Shown here in pieces: positions 11,851 through 22,650 of a DNA stretch of 64,000 nt; position 1 is the stretch's first letter, and every line of letters begins with the position of its first letter. A model generated the notes under the pieces. That model saw nothing but the letters and a program-made list of their open reading frames with translations. It had not been told where the DNA came from and searched no databases. The DNA is taken from the NCBI GenBank assembly GCA_023213395.1, contig CM041465.1:100013741-100077740 (forward strand). The letters are read 5' to 3'. Source of the DNA: Cycas panzhihuaensis (lineage: Eukaryota > Cycadophyta). A program made the translations under genes and the position numbers.

Positions 11851-13211
11851 TTGACGACTCTTTCCCGGACGAGTCTATCATGACCATCCATGATGCTTCT
11901 CCTCACCCACTCGCCGATAGCGAGTGGTATGGCGACATTGTGCGATATCTGACTGAGCAAGAATATCACCCTGAAACTAGTAACAAGGTTAGGTCGTGTA
12001 TCTGTGCCACTGCTAGGCAATACTTCCTCGTGGGTGAAGTGTTGTACAAGAGATCTTTCGATGGGATCCTGCTTCGTTGCGTCGCTCCTGACGAAGCGGA
12101 CCAAATACTCCGCGAATGCCACCATGGCATTTGTGGGGGCCACTTTGGGGGCCAATCCATGGCCCAAAGGATCCTCCGCATGGGTTACTACTGGCCGTCC
12201 TTATTTAAGGACGCCCACGCTTGTGCCCTTAGATGTCGGCGATGTCAGGAGCACGCCAATGTCTCTCACATACCTTCCGAGGCATTGCACCCTATCGTGT
12301 CTCTGTGGCCCTTTTCTTAATGGGGCTTAGACCTCATTGGGGCTATATCACCGCCATCTTCCACACAACATAAATATATCTTAACCGCTATTGAATACTT
12401 CACTAAATGGGCATTGGCAATCCCCCTATCCACTACCCCTGGTAAGACGATAGCCACCTTCGTTTACCAGCATATTATCTGTCGTTTCAGGATTCCAGAT
12501 ATCCTAATTACGGATAATGGAACTTCCTTCTGTAATAAGGAAATGGACGAATTGTGCGAGAAATTTAAGATCTCGCATAAGACGTCATCCCCTTATTACC
12601 CCTAAGCAAACGGGCAAGTTGAATCTTTCAACAAAATGCTCGTTGGCATTTTAAAGAAAACTGTTGCCCAGTCTCAAAGAGACTGGCATATCTAACTCCC
12701 TTCTGCCCTATGGGCTTATCGTACTTCCATCCACATGGCTACCAGAATAACCCCATTCTCGTTAGTCTACAGAACCAAGGTGATACTCCCACTGGAAGTG
12801 GAGATCCCCTCTCTTCGGGTTTTCCTTCGAGGCCTTATTGACGAGGAGTCTATTCGCCAGGCTCGCCTCCTAGACCTCGAAGCCCTAGATGAGAGGCGCT
12901 TAACGGCTTATCAAGTGAACCTCATTTTGAAAGCCCGCTTGCAAAGGACACACGACAAACGTCTTCGTGCTCGTCCTTTGTGCCCCAGGGACCATGTCCT
13001 CAAATTGGAGTACCTCTACGATCGCTTGGCCAAATTCAGGCCCAAATGGGTAGGCCCCTTCGTCATTCTCGAAAGCCTCGATAACGACGCATACAGGATC
13101 ACCACCTTAGATGGCTTGGAATTTGAGAAAGCGGTCAATGGAAAATTCCTTAAGAAGTTTTACGCGTGGTCTTTCTGCTCTTTTCTCTGCCATGCTCTGA
13201 AACGAGCCTAA
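11851..13211 (+). pseudogene. Element 1 integrase
   Basis: Integrase inserts the cDNA into the genome. The H2C2 zinc region is visible (CHHGICGGHFGG to CRRCQ, about 12115-12245). The catalytic triad is complete: Asp at 12330 (GLDLIG), Asp at 12513 (ITDNG) and Glu at 12621 (GQVES), with exactly 35 residues between the second Asp and Glu, as in DD35E integrases. The GPY/F motif KFRPKWVGPF lies at about 13035. No chromodomain follows, which excludes chromoviruses. Stops are TAA at 12318 (PFS-stop-WG), 12603 (YYP-stop-ANGQ) and 12693 (WHI-stop-LPS); relatives normally have Gln at these places, so CAA to TAA explains them. Confidence 0.9.
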
Positions 13212-13859
13212 ACTACCATTTTAAATTGTTCCCATTCCTCCCAACCACGGGTAGAATGGCATTTTAAGATGGATTTTTGTTTCTACTTCCAGTTCCTCCC
13301 GCGGAACCCGCGTTCCCGTGTGCTCTTGGGAACCTTTGTCCTCCTATTTGGGCATCCCCCGACTAGGACGACGCTGTGGAGTATCGTCACTCCATTCTCC
13401 TGCCTATTGTTTCCTTTGTATATTCCGCTATGCTCCCCCGTGGACATGCATGTCGCTCTATTTCTAACCTCACACCTCTCGATCACCTCTGCTTACGGTG
13501 GATGTGCATGCTCCTGTTAGACATATGGCTATACATGGAAGGAAACACATGCATATTACAACCAAATATTTACAACAAAATATATTTACAAAACATATTT
13601 ACATATTTACATTTACAACATACAAACATATTCATTTACAAAAGTAAACCATACATGCTATCTCTATCATACATGATACACACCATTTCATGTCAAAATG
13701 GGGTTCCAATTACCCTGTATATATATATGTAAAAAATGTCATAGTACATCGTGCATGTGGGAAGCCGGGATCCTTGCAGGGGGGGTACAATCATATGAGC
13801 CTACATATGACCCCCTGGAGGCCTGCGCTTTCCCGTCAAAACCATATATACATCTCTCA
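13212..13859. other. Element 1 noncoding spacer between integrase and antisense ORF
   Basis: No coding signal on either strand. At 13208 the sequence has GAGCCTAAACTACCATTTT, which resembles a short motif repeated in the matching part of element 2 (GAG..TAAACTAT). The stretch then becomes AT-rich (about 13540-13740), with CATATTTACA-like runs. Confidence 0.5.
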
Positions 13860-15278
13860 TCACATCGTCTCACGATCACTGGGTGCCATCCCTGGTGCAT
13901 GTGATCCCTCTCCTGGGGACCACATCCCTATGAGGCTCCTCCTGGGCCTCTGCGAGCTGCCCACCTCGCTCCCGTCATCCTGAGGCCATCTCGGGGTAGT
14001 AGTCACTGTATGTGTATGGGTCTGACTCCTGCTCGACCTCGAGACCATCTGCGCTACTAGCTGGTCGTAGTGGACCTAAATGCGATTCCTCTCGCCCGAG
14101 AGTCCCTCCTCCATAGCCCTAAACTTCTCCTCTATCGCCTTAAGGCGCTCCTCTAGGACTGTTAGGTAGATGCTACTCCCCGCATCTCCTCCTAGTCTGC
14201 TCTGAGCCTCTAAGGCCTGGACTCGTCCGCGCAGCTCATCCCGCTCGCCCCTGGCCGCGTCGAGCTCTCGCTGCAGCTGTCCCTGGAATGCCATGTGCTC
14301 CTGGGTCTCAGAGCCAGATGTCTCACCCTTGCGGTGGGGTGAATGCACGCATTTGGGCTCTGTTGATCCGGCACATCCTCACTTGGATGGGCGGTTGCCC
14401 CTCTGCGTAGACCTGAGGGAACATCTCCCTCACCATGGCCTCCACCAGTCTCCAGACCTCTACTACTCCTGTCAATACAACATGCTGTGTGTCAGTATAT
14501 ATCCTCATTGCATACCATAATGAAAGTGAAATCAAAGATCTATCTAGATGTCAAACGACTAAGGAAACAGTTAGGTTTCACCTACTGCGGTCGCCGGCTC
14601 CTCTGCTCGGGCAACATCCTCGTCTCCTGGCTCCCTGCCAGCTGTAAGTACCTCATCCTCAGGTACATTCTCTGCCTCAACCTCATCTCTACCAGGGACT
14701 GGCTCAACCCTCACCTCTCCAGATCTCCTCACGATCCATAGTCTATGACCCCTGGTCTCGGGCACCCTGCTCGCCTCAGCAGCTCCTAATTGGCCTGCCC
14801 CTCCTCCGGTAGTCCCGGATGGCCCTGCTGCTCCCTCTGTCGACTGTGATGGACCTGCCTCTCTTACAGGTTGTCATGGGCTAGCCCCATCTCCCCCGTC
14901 ATCACTGTCGTCATCATCACTGTCATCGTCATCATCATCGTCGATGGGCACTCCTGCTCTGCCTGCTCCATCGTCACTCTCCAACCTCCTTTGCCTCAGA
15001 GGGCTCTGTTGTATAGTCTGTCAGAGTGAGGAGGTCGAGTGATGTTGCATCAAGCGAGCGGACATGGGCTGGTCCTCGTCCCCTGAGCCTCGTCGCCTCA
15101 TCCTTGGCGCCGCCTCCTCTTCTCGGCGACCACCCACGAGGCTTGCAGCCGCCCCGTGCCCAAGCCTCTGGTTGCTATTAGTTAGATGTGCTTGCTCTAT
15201 TTGCTGGATGCCCTCCTACTTCACGTTGCACTTTGGTAACAGGGGCATCCCCTTTTACTTGCTTATTTCAGTTATAAA
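13860..15278 (-). pseudogene. Element 1 antisense ORF (Tat-type additional ORF)
   Basis: A long GC-rich minus-strand reading lies between integrase and the 3' LTR. Read right to left: a weak N-terminal part (about 15278-15180); an Arg/Glu/Ala-rich segment; an acidic run of Asp with a few Ser (14895-14940); a Gly/Ser/Pro/Glu-rich linker ending at about 14582; a predicted 113-base intron; VVEVWRLVEAMVREMFPQVY (about 14465-14405); then a heptad-rich coiled coil (LQRELDAARGERDELRGRV, later LEERLKAIEEKFRAMEEG, 14280-14090); and a basic tail to 13860. In-frame stops occur at about 15023, 14874 and 14073, and a one-base shift near 14335. Antisense ORFs at this place are known in Retand/Grande-like elements; their role is unknown. 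I see no enzymatic motif. Confidence 0.72.
14469..14581 (-). other. Predicted intron in the antisense ORF of element 1
   Basis: On the minus strand the donor is GCAGTAG/GTGAAAC (GT at 14581-14580) and the acceptor is TGTATTGACAG/GAGTAG (AG at 14470-14469): 113 bases, a normal plant intron size. Removing it joins the Glu/Pro/Ala-rich frame (phase 1) to the VVEVWRL frame without loss of register; unspliced, the first frame stops immediately after the donor. Element 2 has matching GT...AG signals at the same place (30593-30489). Confidence 0.6.
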
Positions 15279-15395
15279 TTGATGTTTAGACGATGCGTAG
15301 GCAGCCCCTACGTTGTCCTCATCTCCGTCTCCCTCGTCCACGCGTTCCGCCACGACACTTGCCTACGCCCTTGGTCCACGTGCTACTCTTTATTG

Positions 15396-15396
<1 letters not shown>

Positions 15397-15445
<49 letters not shown>
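15397..15445. repeat. (TA)n microsatellite
   Basis: About 24 TA units upstream of the 3' LTR of element 1. Confidence 0.97.
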
Positions 15446-15448
<3 letters not shown>

Positions 15449-15511
15449 GTGCTACTCATATCTTTGATTGACAGCATTCACCGTCACGTTGCGCTTTAAG
15501 CGGTGAGGCTC

Positions 15512-15523
15512 TCGCCAGGGGCG
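15512..15523 (+). promoter_or_regulatory. Possible polypurine tract of element 1
   Basis: The bases directly before the 3' LTR read CGCCAGGGGCG. The position is right for plus-strand priming, but only AGGGG is purine-only, so the tract is weak or decayed. Element 2 has a much clearer tract (AAGGGGGCAAA) at the matching place. Confidence 0.35.
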
Positions 15524-18010
15524 TGTTTCCAACCACGGGAATGGACTCAAGACGCATCGACACAGGTTTGTTTAGGTATATTTTCTTACTTTTCTTGCCC
15601 ATGCTTGATTGAGGTTATTTAGAGTAGGTTACTTGACATATGCCTGCCTGCACGCATTGCTTTCCTACTTGCTCATAATGCATGTGCCTACGGCACACCA
15701 TCAGCCTATGACGACTCACAGTGAGGGAATTCCTCAGCGAATGCTACACCCCGTATGGCGCACAACCATCCACGTTGTCTCCATGGTCTCCCGAGATATT
15801 TTTGTCAGTCCTATTTGCTCTCATTACAACATGTTGCTTATGTTGCAGCCCTTCCTAAGCCTGATTTAATCCTTAGTTAAGACTCTTTGCATTGTATTGG
15901 GAACCTGCCCATTACTTGGGCATTCCCCCAGCTGCTCCAACTTATGTTTAGCCTTGGTTTTTACCCCAAAACCTGATGTTTCTGCTTATTTTTCTCTTTT
16001 TTTGTTTCGACAATCTGCAGTAAACTTAGAAGTCTGCAGAGTTCTTTGCGGTACCATAGAGTTCTTCTTGACGATCTGTTGTTGAAATTTAAAAAAAAGA
16101 GAACCACTCGATAGTTTCCATTTTTTCGCAAAACTGCCGCGTGGCATTGATTGATTCGAGTCACCCAGACATCCCCAACGTTCACCTGTTGTGAACAGGG
16201 GATAAAGGGAATTTTGCTCCCCATTTTTTAGATCTTTTGGCCATTTTTCAAATCTCTAAGAAGAATTTCTAACTTTCACACAAGACAACACACAGAAAAG
16301 AAAAACTACATGCACAACAACTGGACAAAGGTGAAGTGGGTTGCTATCAGCTGGACTTGCAGGGCCATTGCTGCCCCCTATAGCTCTCCACAGCAAGCTC
16401 CATTCTTCTTTGTAGGTGCTCAAGAATCCAAGTGACTTCTTCACCCAAAAGCTGCTTCAAGAGCCAACTTCCAAGGCTCCAAACTTGCAAGGAGTTTCCT
16501 TCATCCTCACTCTTGCAAGAATCACTCATGATCAGTCCCTATACATTGTTTATTGCTACTATTTCTAGTATCAAAGTGCATGCTTAATCTTCCCCATACA
16601 AGGTACTTCTTGTTTTTACTTGCAAATTCATTTCTTTTTTTTTTCCCTCCTTTGCTTCTCAATGAATGTGATCCTAGTTAGCTACAACTCTCCTCATAGT
16701 GTTGCTCTAGATTAGGGTACCTTTCCATTGTTCCTTTGGAGCCCCTCCATTTTCCTTAAGCTATCTCTTTCACTCTTTCCTTAGTTAGCTGGTGTAAAGG
16801 AGTACATACGAGGATTTGAGGGAGGTAGGCGGGGTTCCGTCCCCCATTGTTGTCCTTCTCCCCAAGGGTTATGTCCCTTGTCCTCTTTCCCTTTGCCATC
16901 CACGCTTTCTTAGGGAACGGGCTAAGGGAGTTTAGGGGATTTAGTTAGGGCATTCTGATTGGCATAGACAACCCGTCACTACCTCATTGCCAACTAGTTT
17001 TCCTTCCTGAGTTCCGTGGAGGTCTCCTGTGGGTGAGTTAGCCATCCCGAGGCTATACTCCTTTCCCTTTTTAGGTGTTTTCATGGTGCATGGCAATGAG
17101 AGCATTTCATATATGTTGTTATTTCATTTTGTTATATTCTGATGCTTAGCTTAGATCTTAGTTTCATTTGATTTTAGTTTATATATATATATATTTCATG
17201 GTATATCTTATGGCCTCTCTTCCGAGAGGAAGGTGTCCTTCTTACCCGTTTGTAAGATCGCGCGTTGGTGGAGCGACACGCAGGACAAGCCTGTTGCAGG
17301 TTAGTTCCTCGCGTAGTGCCTCTCTTTCTTTGGTTTCAAGCTTTTTTCCGTTTCTTTCTGCTTTATTTGGTTTTGCATGCTCAAGGGGAGGTAAGTGAAC
17401 CCCTCTTCCATCACTTCTGGCAATTACCGTCGATCGGCGTTGCATGCACAGCAAACAGAGAAGGAAGGAGCGGGACTTAGAGAGACGAGCCGCACCTCCA
17501 TTCAGGCGTCGGATCCAGGTATTCCCCTTACTTCCTATGTATCTCCTTTTACATTGATACCTTTCATGCATCTACCTAAGTAGATAGGAAATTGTAAAAG
17601 AACATAAAGGAAAAAGGGAAAGCACATTCATCTTTTTTCATTATTTCTTGCTTTATATAGCGTAGCATAGATAGCATGCTCGTGTCGTATTCGAGATGCC
17701 CCCCCCATTGCACCTTTCCTCACATTTGCCTGCACCTTAGTTAGTTGTCCTCCCATTCGTTGCCTTCTTACTGCCTTGAGAAGACGCAACGCACAAGGCA
17801 TTCTCTCCCCTTCCCGGCCATCCGAAGGGTAGGAAGGCCTTGTTTTGCACGGCTACCTCGAAGCAACCAGGCACCTTGCAGTCCCGAATCTGCGCTCTGG
17901 TGCACGGACGCCCTGCGAGGTGAGGTCCTCGTTGCCTAGCTTAGTTAGCATAGCATACTCTTATATCCTTTTGTTAGACGTAGGATCACCGCCCCGTAGT
18001 GAGCATTTCA
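15524..18010 (+). repeat. Element 1, 3' LTR
   Basis: 2487 bp, starts TGTTTCC and ends TTTCA, matching 3831-6325 throughout apart from one patch (about 16007-16082) and differences in the TA run and the poly-T run. The bases after it, GTGTG (18011-18015), form the right half of the imperfect target duplication. Confidence 0.93.
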
Positions 18011-18875
18011 GTGTGCTTCCATGCACTGCTAAAAATGTGACTTGTCACATTTTTAGAATAAAGCCACATCTTTTAGAGGTGAAAAATATAGCCAATTATG
18101 CTTTCCGCTATCATGCAAGAAAAACTTAGGTAGTGCGCTAAAATTTTACATGATGCTACCCAAATTTAATGGACTTTAATTCCTTCGATGCCCATAGGTG
18201 CTCTCCAATCTTTGTTAGTTAGAAGTTAATAAGTTAGAGGTGGTTTTACAGAGTTTGGGTTTGAATTTTTGGAGTCTTTTGGAGATTTCTTGAAGACTAT
18301 TACTATGAGACTAAGATTAGAACTTTTGGAAGACTTTTGGGTGAAATCTTGAAGGAGTATTATTGTTATTCGACTGATGATGGTTTGAGCTTCTATTTTC
18401 TCGAATCTTCATCAAATTTTATGTTTTAAACTTCTTCCGATTTAGTAAGATCTTTGCTATTGTATTTATAGCTTGTTTTATGGTTCTTTAAAGGTGATTT
18501 TGGCTCATAAATTTTCCTTTCTTTAGTTGATTGTTATAATGATCTCATTAATTTTTGTATATTGAAATATACACTAAAAGGTCAGCCCTTTATGGGGTTC
18601 CTTAAGGGTAGACTAGGGTGGAGCATGGTCATCTCTCCACCATATATCTAGCTATCCCTTCCTACTCTCTTGTAATAGTTTATATTTTAATTGGTTTACT
18701 ACTCTCTTTTGGCATTATTGGACTATAGTTTGGCCTATTTTGATTGTTGTTCTTCCTTCTTTTATTTTCTTTGAAGGAAAGTTTGTGGAAGATTTGGTCA
18801 ACTGAAAGAAAATTTAGTCATTCTAAGGTGTTCTTCGCAATAGGAAAGGAATTCTTTTTGTTATATTCTTTTGGT
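18011..18875. other. Sequence between elements 1 and 2, no gene seen
   Basis: AT-rich, with no open frame of note and no retroelement motif on either strand. I checked the minus strand for the missing half of element 3 (protease tail, RT) and did not find it. It should be the right-hand continuation of the DNA that ends at 3830. Confidence 0.5.
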
Positions 18876-20371
18876 TGTATTCACTTTTATTTTTAAGCTC
18901 ACTTTTTTATCTTAAGAATGAAAAGTTGAGAATAGTGCACGTTAAAACATCTTTGATTTTTTAGTTTTGTAAAAGGTACAAAGATCCTTTTACAGCTCTT
19001 AGTACTCCAATTGTGATAGAATCATTGGGACTAATTTTATGTGAATGTTATTGGTTAGATTTGTAATTTGTTTACTATTTATAGGTTTGAAAATTATCAA
19101 AAAATAATAGTAGTATCTTTCAAGAATTTCTTTTCTTTATGTATTATTCATCACATTTTTTAAAAAATTGATTGCATACATGAAGGATAAAGTATGTTGA
19201 CTAGTTTTACATATTAATTAATTTCTTTAAAAACTTTCACAAAGATCATATAGTGAATTTTAGATTTTGGTAACATCATTCCTTTTGAAGTGAAGTGTGC
19301 ATATTGCATATAGGAGAGCTATTTTATAGTTGCATGTGCATCTTTTATTTTGAAAATACAAAAATAAAAAAAACAAAAAAAAAAGGACTTGCATGCATTG
19401 CTTATAGTTTGTTTATTTTTCATTAAAAGAAAAAAAAAAAGGTTTATATGAGTTTGATCTTGTAGTCTCTTTAGTTGTATTAATTTATCTTACTCTCTTG
19501 GTTTCGGTTTTTTGCTATCATATCAAAATCTAGAAAGAAGAATAAAATATAAAGGAATATAAAGTAACTGTAAATACTATACAAAAAGGAGAGGACAACA
19601 AAAAGGAAGACAAACAAAGTGGACATAAAGTAGGACAAGAAACAAAATAAGATAAACCACCTTTCCATTGGCTTACCATCTCCCACATCTAAGTATAAAT
19701 CAAAAGTTTGAAAGGATTACATGAGAGGAATCCGTAGGAAGGACATTGAGGATATTGTTTGTATAGCTTTGAACTTAGAACTCCTTTGTCAAGTCATATA
19801 GGTTAGTGGATTCTATTACCCTATTTCATATCCATGCTTTTTATCATATTCATTCACACTTCATTAGATAAAACTACTAGGCAAAGACTTCTCCTTAGGA
19901 GTTGGGTAAAAATGGTCCCTTAGGTCATCTTAAACTTCATGTCTCCCAATTTTAATTGAAATAAGAATCGAGAGATATTGAGTTTAGGTCACCCCTAGGT
20001 GCACAACCACCTTCCATTACTTAACCATTTTCTTTTTTATAGTAAACCCAAAAAGTTGAAATAATTTAAAGAAAGGTATCCCTAGGAAGGATATAGAAAA
20101 TATTATTAGCCTAATTCTAAACTTAGAACTCCTCTACTTGCTTATGTAGGCTAGTGGATCCTAGTATTTCTCTTTATATCTTAGCCTTTCTCTAACATAT
20201 ATATATTCAAACCAAATAACACAAATAGATAGAGACTCCTTCTTAGGAGTTGGAAAAGGAGGCCCTTAGGTTTCCATAGGCTTCTTTATCTCTTAATCTA
20301 AACTTGAAATAAAGGAATACAATGTCATTAAGGGATACTTAGCCTAAGCCCAACTGAAGCATGCCATCTTT
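18876..20371 (+). repeat. Element 2, 5' LTR
   Basis: About 1.5 kb. It aligns with 33003-34007 in several blocks, for example TTGTAAAAGGTACAAAGAT against TTGTAAAGAAATTACAAGG and the CTAGGAAGGATA...TAGTGGATCCTAG block. It is longer than its partner because a segment of about 347 bases is tandemly duplicated (19657-20003 and 20004-20354). The end is set one base before the decayed PBS at 20373. Confidence 0.72.
19657..20354 (+). repeat. Tandem duplication of about 347 bp within the 5' LTR of element 2
   Basis: Both copies start with ACCACCTTTCCATT or ACCACCTTCCATT, then carry GTAGGAAGGA or CTAGGAAGGA, ACTTAGAACTCCT, AGGTTAGTGGATTC or AGGCTAGTGGATCC, and CTCCTTAGGAGTTGG or CTTCTTAGGAGTTGG. They are strongly diverged. 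The 3' LTR has only one copy. Confidence 0.7.
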
Positions 20372-20372
20372 C

Positions 20373-20391
20373 TAGCAACTATACTAGGGAA
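20373..20391 (+). promoter_or_regulatory. Element 2 primer-binding site, decayed
   Basis: TAGCAACTATACTAGGGAA matches the PBS of element 3 (TAGCAACCATACTAGGGAC) almost base for base and that of element 1 once G-to-A and C-to-T changes are allowed. It fixes the end of the 5' LTR. Confidence 0.65.
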
Positions 20392-20539
20392 TTACCATTT
20401 TCTTTTTTATTTAAAGTAATAGAAACTACACATCCCACCCAAAGAATATAATTGAGACTTCAAGGTCTCCCACCTAATTTTTAAACTCAACCCTCACATT
20501 CTACTCATGAAGTTTCATTTTCTTATGTTGACCCTTTAA

Positions 20540-22650
20540 AACATCATATACATGATACTTATATTTATCCTTTTGAAGATTCAACTCTATTATATGAAAT
20601 ACACATAGAGAAAGGCTACCCTAATACCTCTCAATTCCATAGTGGTTCTTCTATTATGAATTCTTTTTTTATACAAGAAGAAGATTTTCCCACTCAAGCA
20701 CCTCTATCTTATTATGAGCTTGTTCTTACTAAGGTCGCTGCTCCTCTTTATATGCTTAGATATCAAGATCCTTTGTACCTAAAGACCCATACCATGACAT
20801 CCTCTCCTTAACATCATCAATTTGATCCATTATGTAAAGAATATGAGTCTATACAAGTTGAGCCTTCTATTGCTCTTGATGCTAACCAATCACCCTTGCC
20901 TTCCCATCCTCCTTCACCTAGGCCACTCTCTCCTCCTTCCAAAGAATTTGAAGATCATAAATTAGTCCATTTTTAACCTCTCCCCCCACTTTCCATATTA
21001 CAATTTCAAACCCATTCTCCCTATATGGTACATTATACACATGAAGGAACCTCTAACATACTTGTTCAAGGTGTCCTTATCCTTTCTTATGTTCCTACCC
21101 CTTAATAAATAGGTATATCTTCTTTAACACCATAACCTATCCATTCATATCTTAGAAGAGTAGCCTCTTCTTACCTTATTGCAACCTCAACTCATTTACC
21201 ACCCTAGGTTTATCATAGAGCCATATCCTCGGGTATTAGACCTTACATCTCTTCTCCTAAGGTATCTAATTTAGTTTTATCTTCTCAACTTGTTTTTCAT
21301 ACTTACCCCGCTTATCCTCATTCTTTAATTAGTCAATCTTAAGCTTTAGGATTGGTTAATCCTACTTCATCATGTCATGTACCTAGACCAGTCCCTTAAC
21401 AAATGCCTTCTCCTTCATTTAACCCTATTTTCCCTTAATACCTTATGTCTTAAACCAATTCTATGGTAAATCCTATAGCTTGGTTTAACCCTCTATCTTC
21501 TCTTGTAACTTATTCTTTACCTCAACAATAACAATATATTTCCTTCACCATTCCATACCCACCATCCTTATCTCAACATTCTATGATGTTATGGCCAAGA
21601 AAGCCTTTCTTAGACTATATAAAGTCTCCTTTCCCATGTGAGGTCTTGCTATCACCTATGCCTATATTTTTACCTGAGTTACCTAAATTCTTAGGTGACT
21701 CTTCTGAAGATCTAACCTCCCACATATAAGTGTTTATACTTGCTTGTGATGGCTTTATGCCATATGACTATATCACGATGCTCTTATTCCCTAAATCACT
21801 TCAAGGTGATGCGTTGAAGTGGTTTTATCACCTTCCTTCTATCTCTATCATCTTGTTCCAATAATTGGTCAACTCATTCATCAATTACTTTTATGTAGTA
21901 AGACCTTTTGAATCTAGTATTAAATCACTTTTGTCTATTAAAAAAACCATGATGAAATTTCTAAAGACTTTATGAGAAGATTTCAAGACTAAGTACATAA
22001 ATGTCATTCCCGACTTGATCCTAGACTCCTTTTCCATCTATTCACTTATTCTTTGAGGCCCTGTGTATATTTTGAAGTACTCAAGCTTGGTCCTTAAACC
22101 TATGAAGAAGACGTTGATCAATGCTTAGTCTTAGAAACTTTTGAAATATAAGCAGGCATTAAAAATGTTGGGAAATCTATCCTTTCTAAAGAGACCATTC
22201 AAATATCCAAGACTTCTCATCCTGAGCCAACCTATGATCATCTAACTTCTTCTATTAGGTGATTAGAGTGTGTAATCAATAATAAGTTGTGTGTTGATAG
22301 TCCTATAGAAAATTAGTCTACTCAAGAAATGAAAGTTATTCATCTTATTGAAAGGAGAAAGAAATAAGTTCAACCTATAACTTCTCCTCTTTTTAGGAAG
22401 ATAAAGTAGAGTCCTACCACCAAACTGACACTCACAATAGAAGCTAATGCTATATAGTTCAAGCCATAACCCAAAATATAAACACTTAAACAAATCGAGC
22501 TTCTAAAACTTCTCAAGATCAAATGATTTATAAGGATCCTCTACCTCAATATAAAGATAAAGAAAATAAAGATGATAAATGCAAGGCTAAATATATTCAA
22601 AATGATGAAGGTGAACCTTCTAGTTTTGATTCATCTTAAGAAGATGACTA
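20540..22650 (+). pseudogene. gag: Element 2 gag, heavily decayed
   Basis: One frame can be followed from about 20540 with widely spaced stops. It has a Tyr/Glu/Asp-containing start, a Pro/Ser-rich middle (20880-21560), then the gag domain: LPELPKFLGDSSEDL (about 21672), YDYITMLLFPKSLQGD, ALKWFYHLPSI (about 21810) and FINYFYVVRPFES. Each block pairs with element 1 (LPEVLKFDGTS, DALKWFYCLP, FVNYFDVARPF). A stop replaces the second Gln of FQQLV. The zinc knuckle is not recognisable. Confidence 0.75.

Larger units (their letters stand above)
3831..18010 (+). mobile_element. Element 1: near-complete Tat-type Ty3/Gypsy LTR retrotransposon
   Basis: The unit is 14.2 kb and is bounded by two direct repeats (3831-6325 and 15524-18010) that both begin TGTTTCC and end TTTCA. 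The flanks GTATG and GTGTG form a 4-of-5 target duplication. The order is LTR, PBS, gag, protease, RT, RNase H, integrase, antisense ORF, LTR. This order, the absence of a chromodomain after the GPY/F motif, and the antisense ORF between pol and the 3' LTR match Tat (Retand/Grande-like) elements. Gag, protease and RT lie in one frame after an early shift; RNase H and integrase lie in another. At least nine in-frame stops and two shifts make it non-autonomous. It is clearly more GC-rich and better preserved than elements 2 and 3. Confidence 0.93.

Noticed and set aside
14293-14741. Plus-strand frames in the antisense ORF region
   Set aside because: The minus-strand reading has the coiled coil, acidic run and a match in element 2; the plus frames have none.
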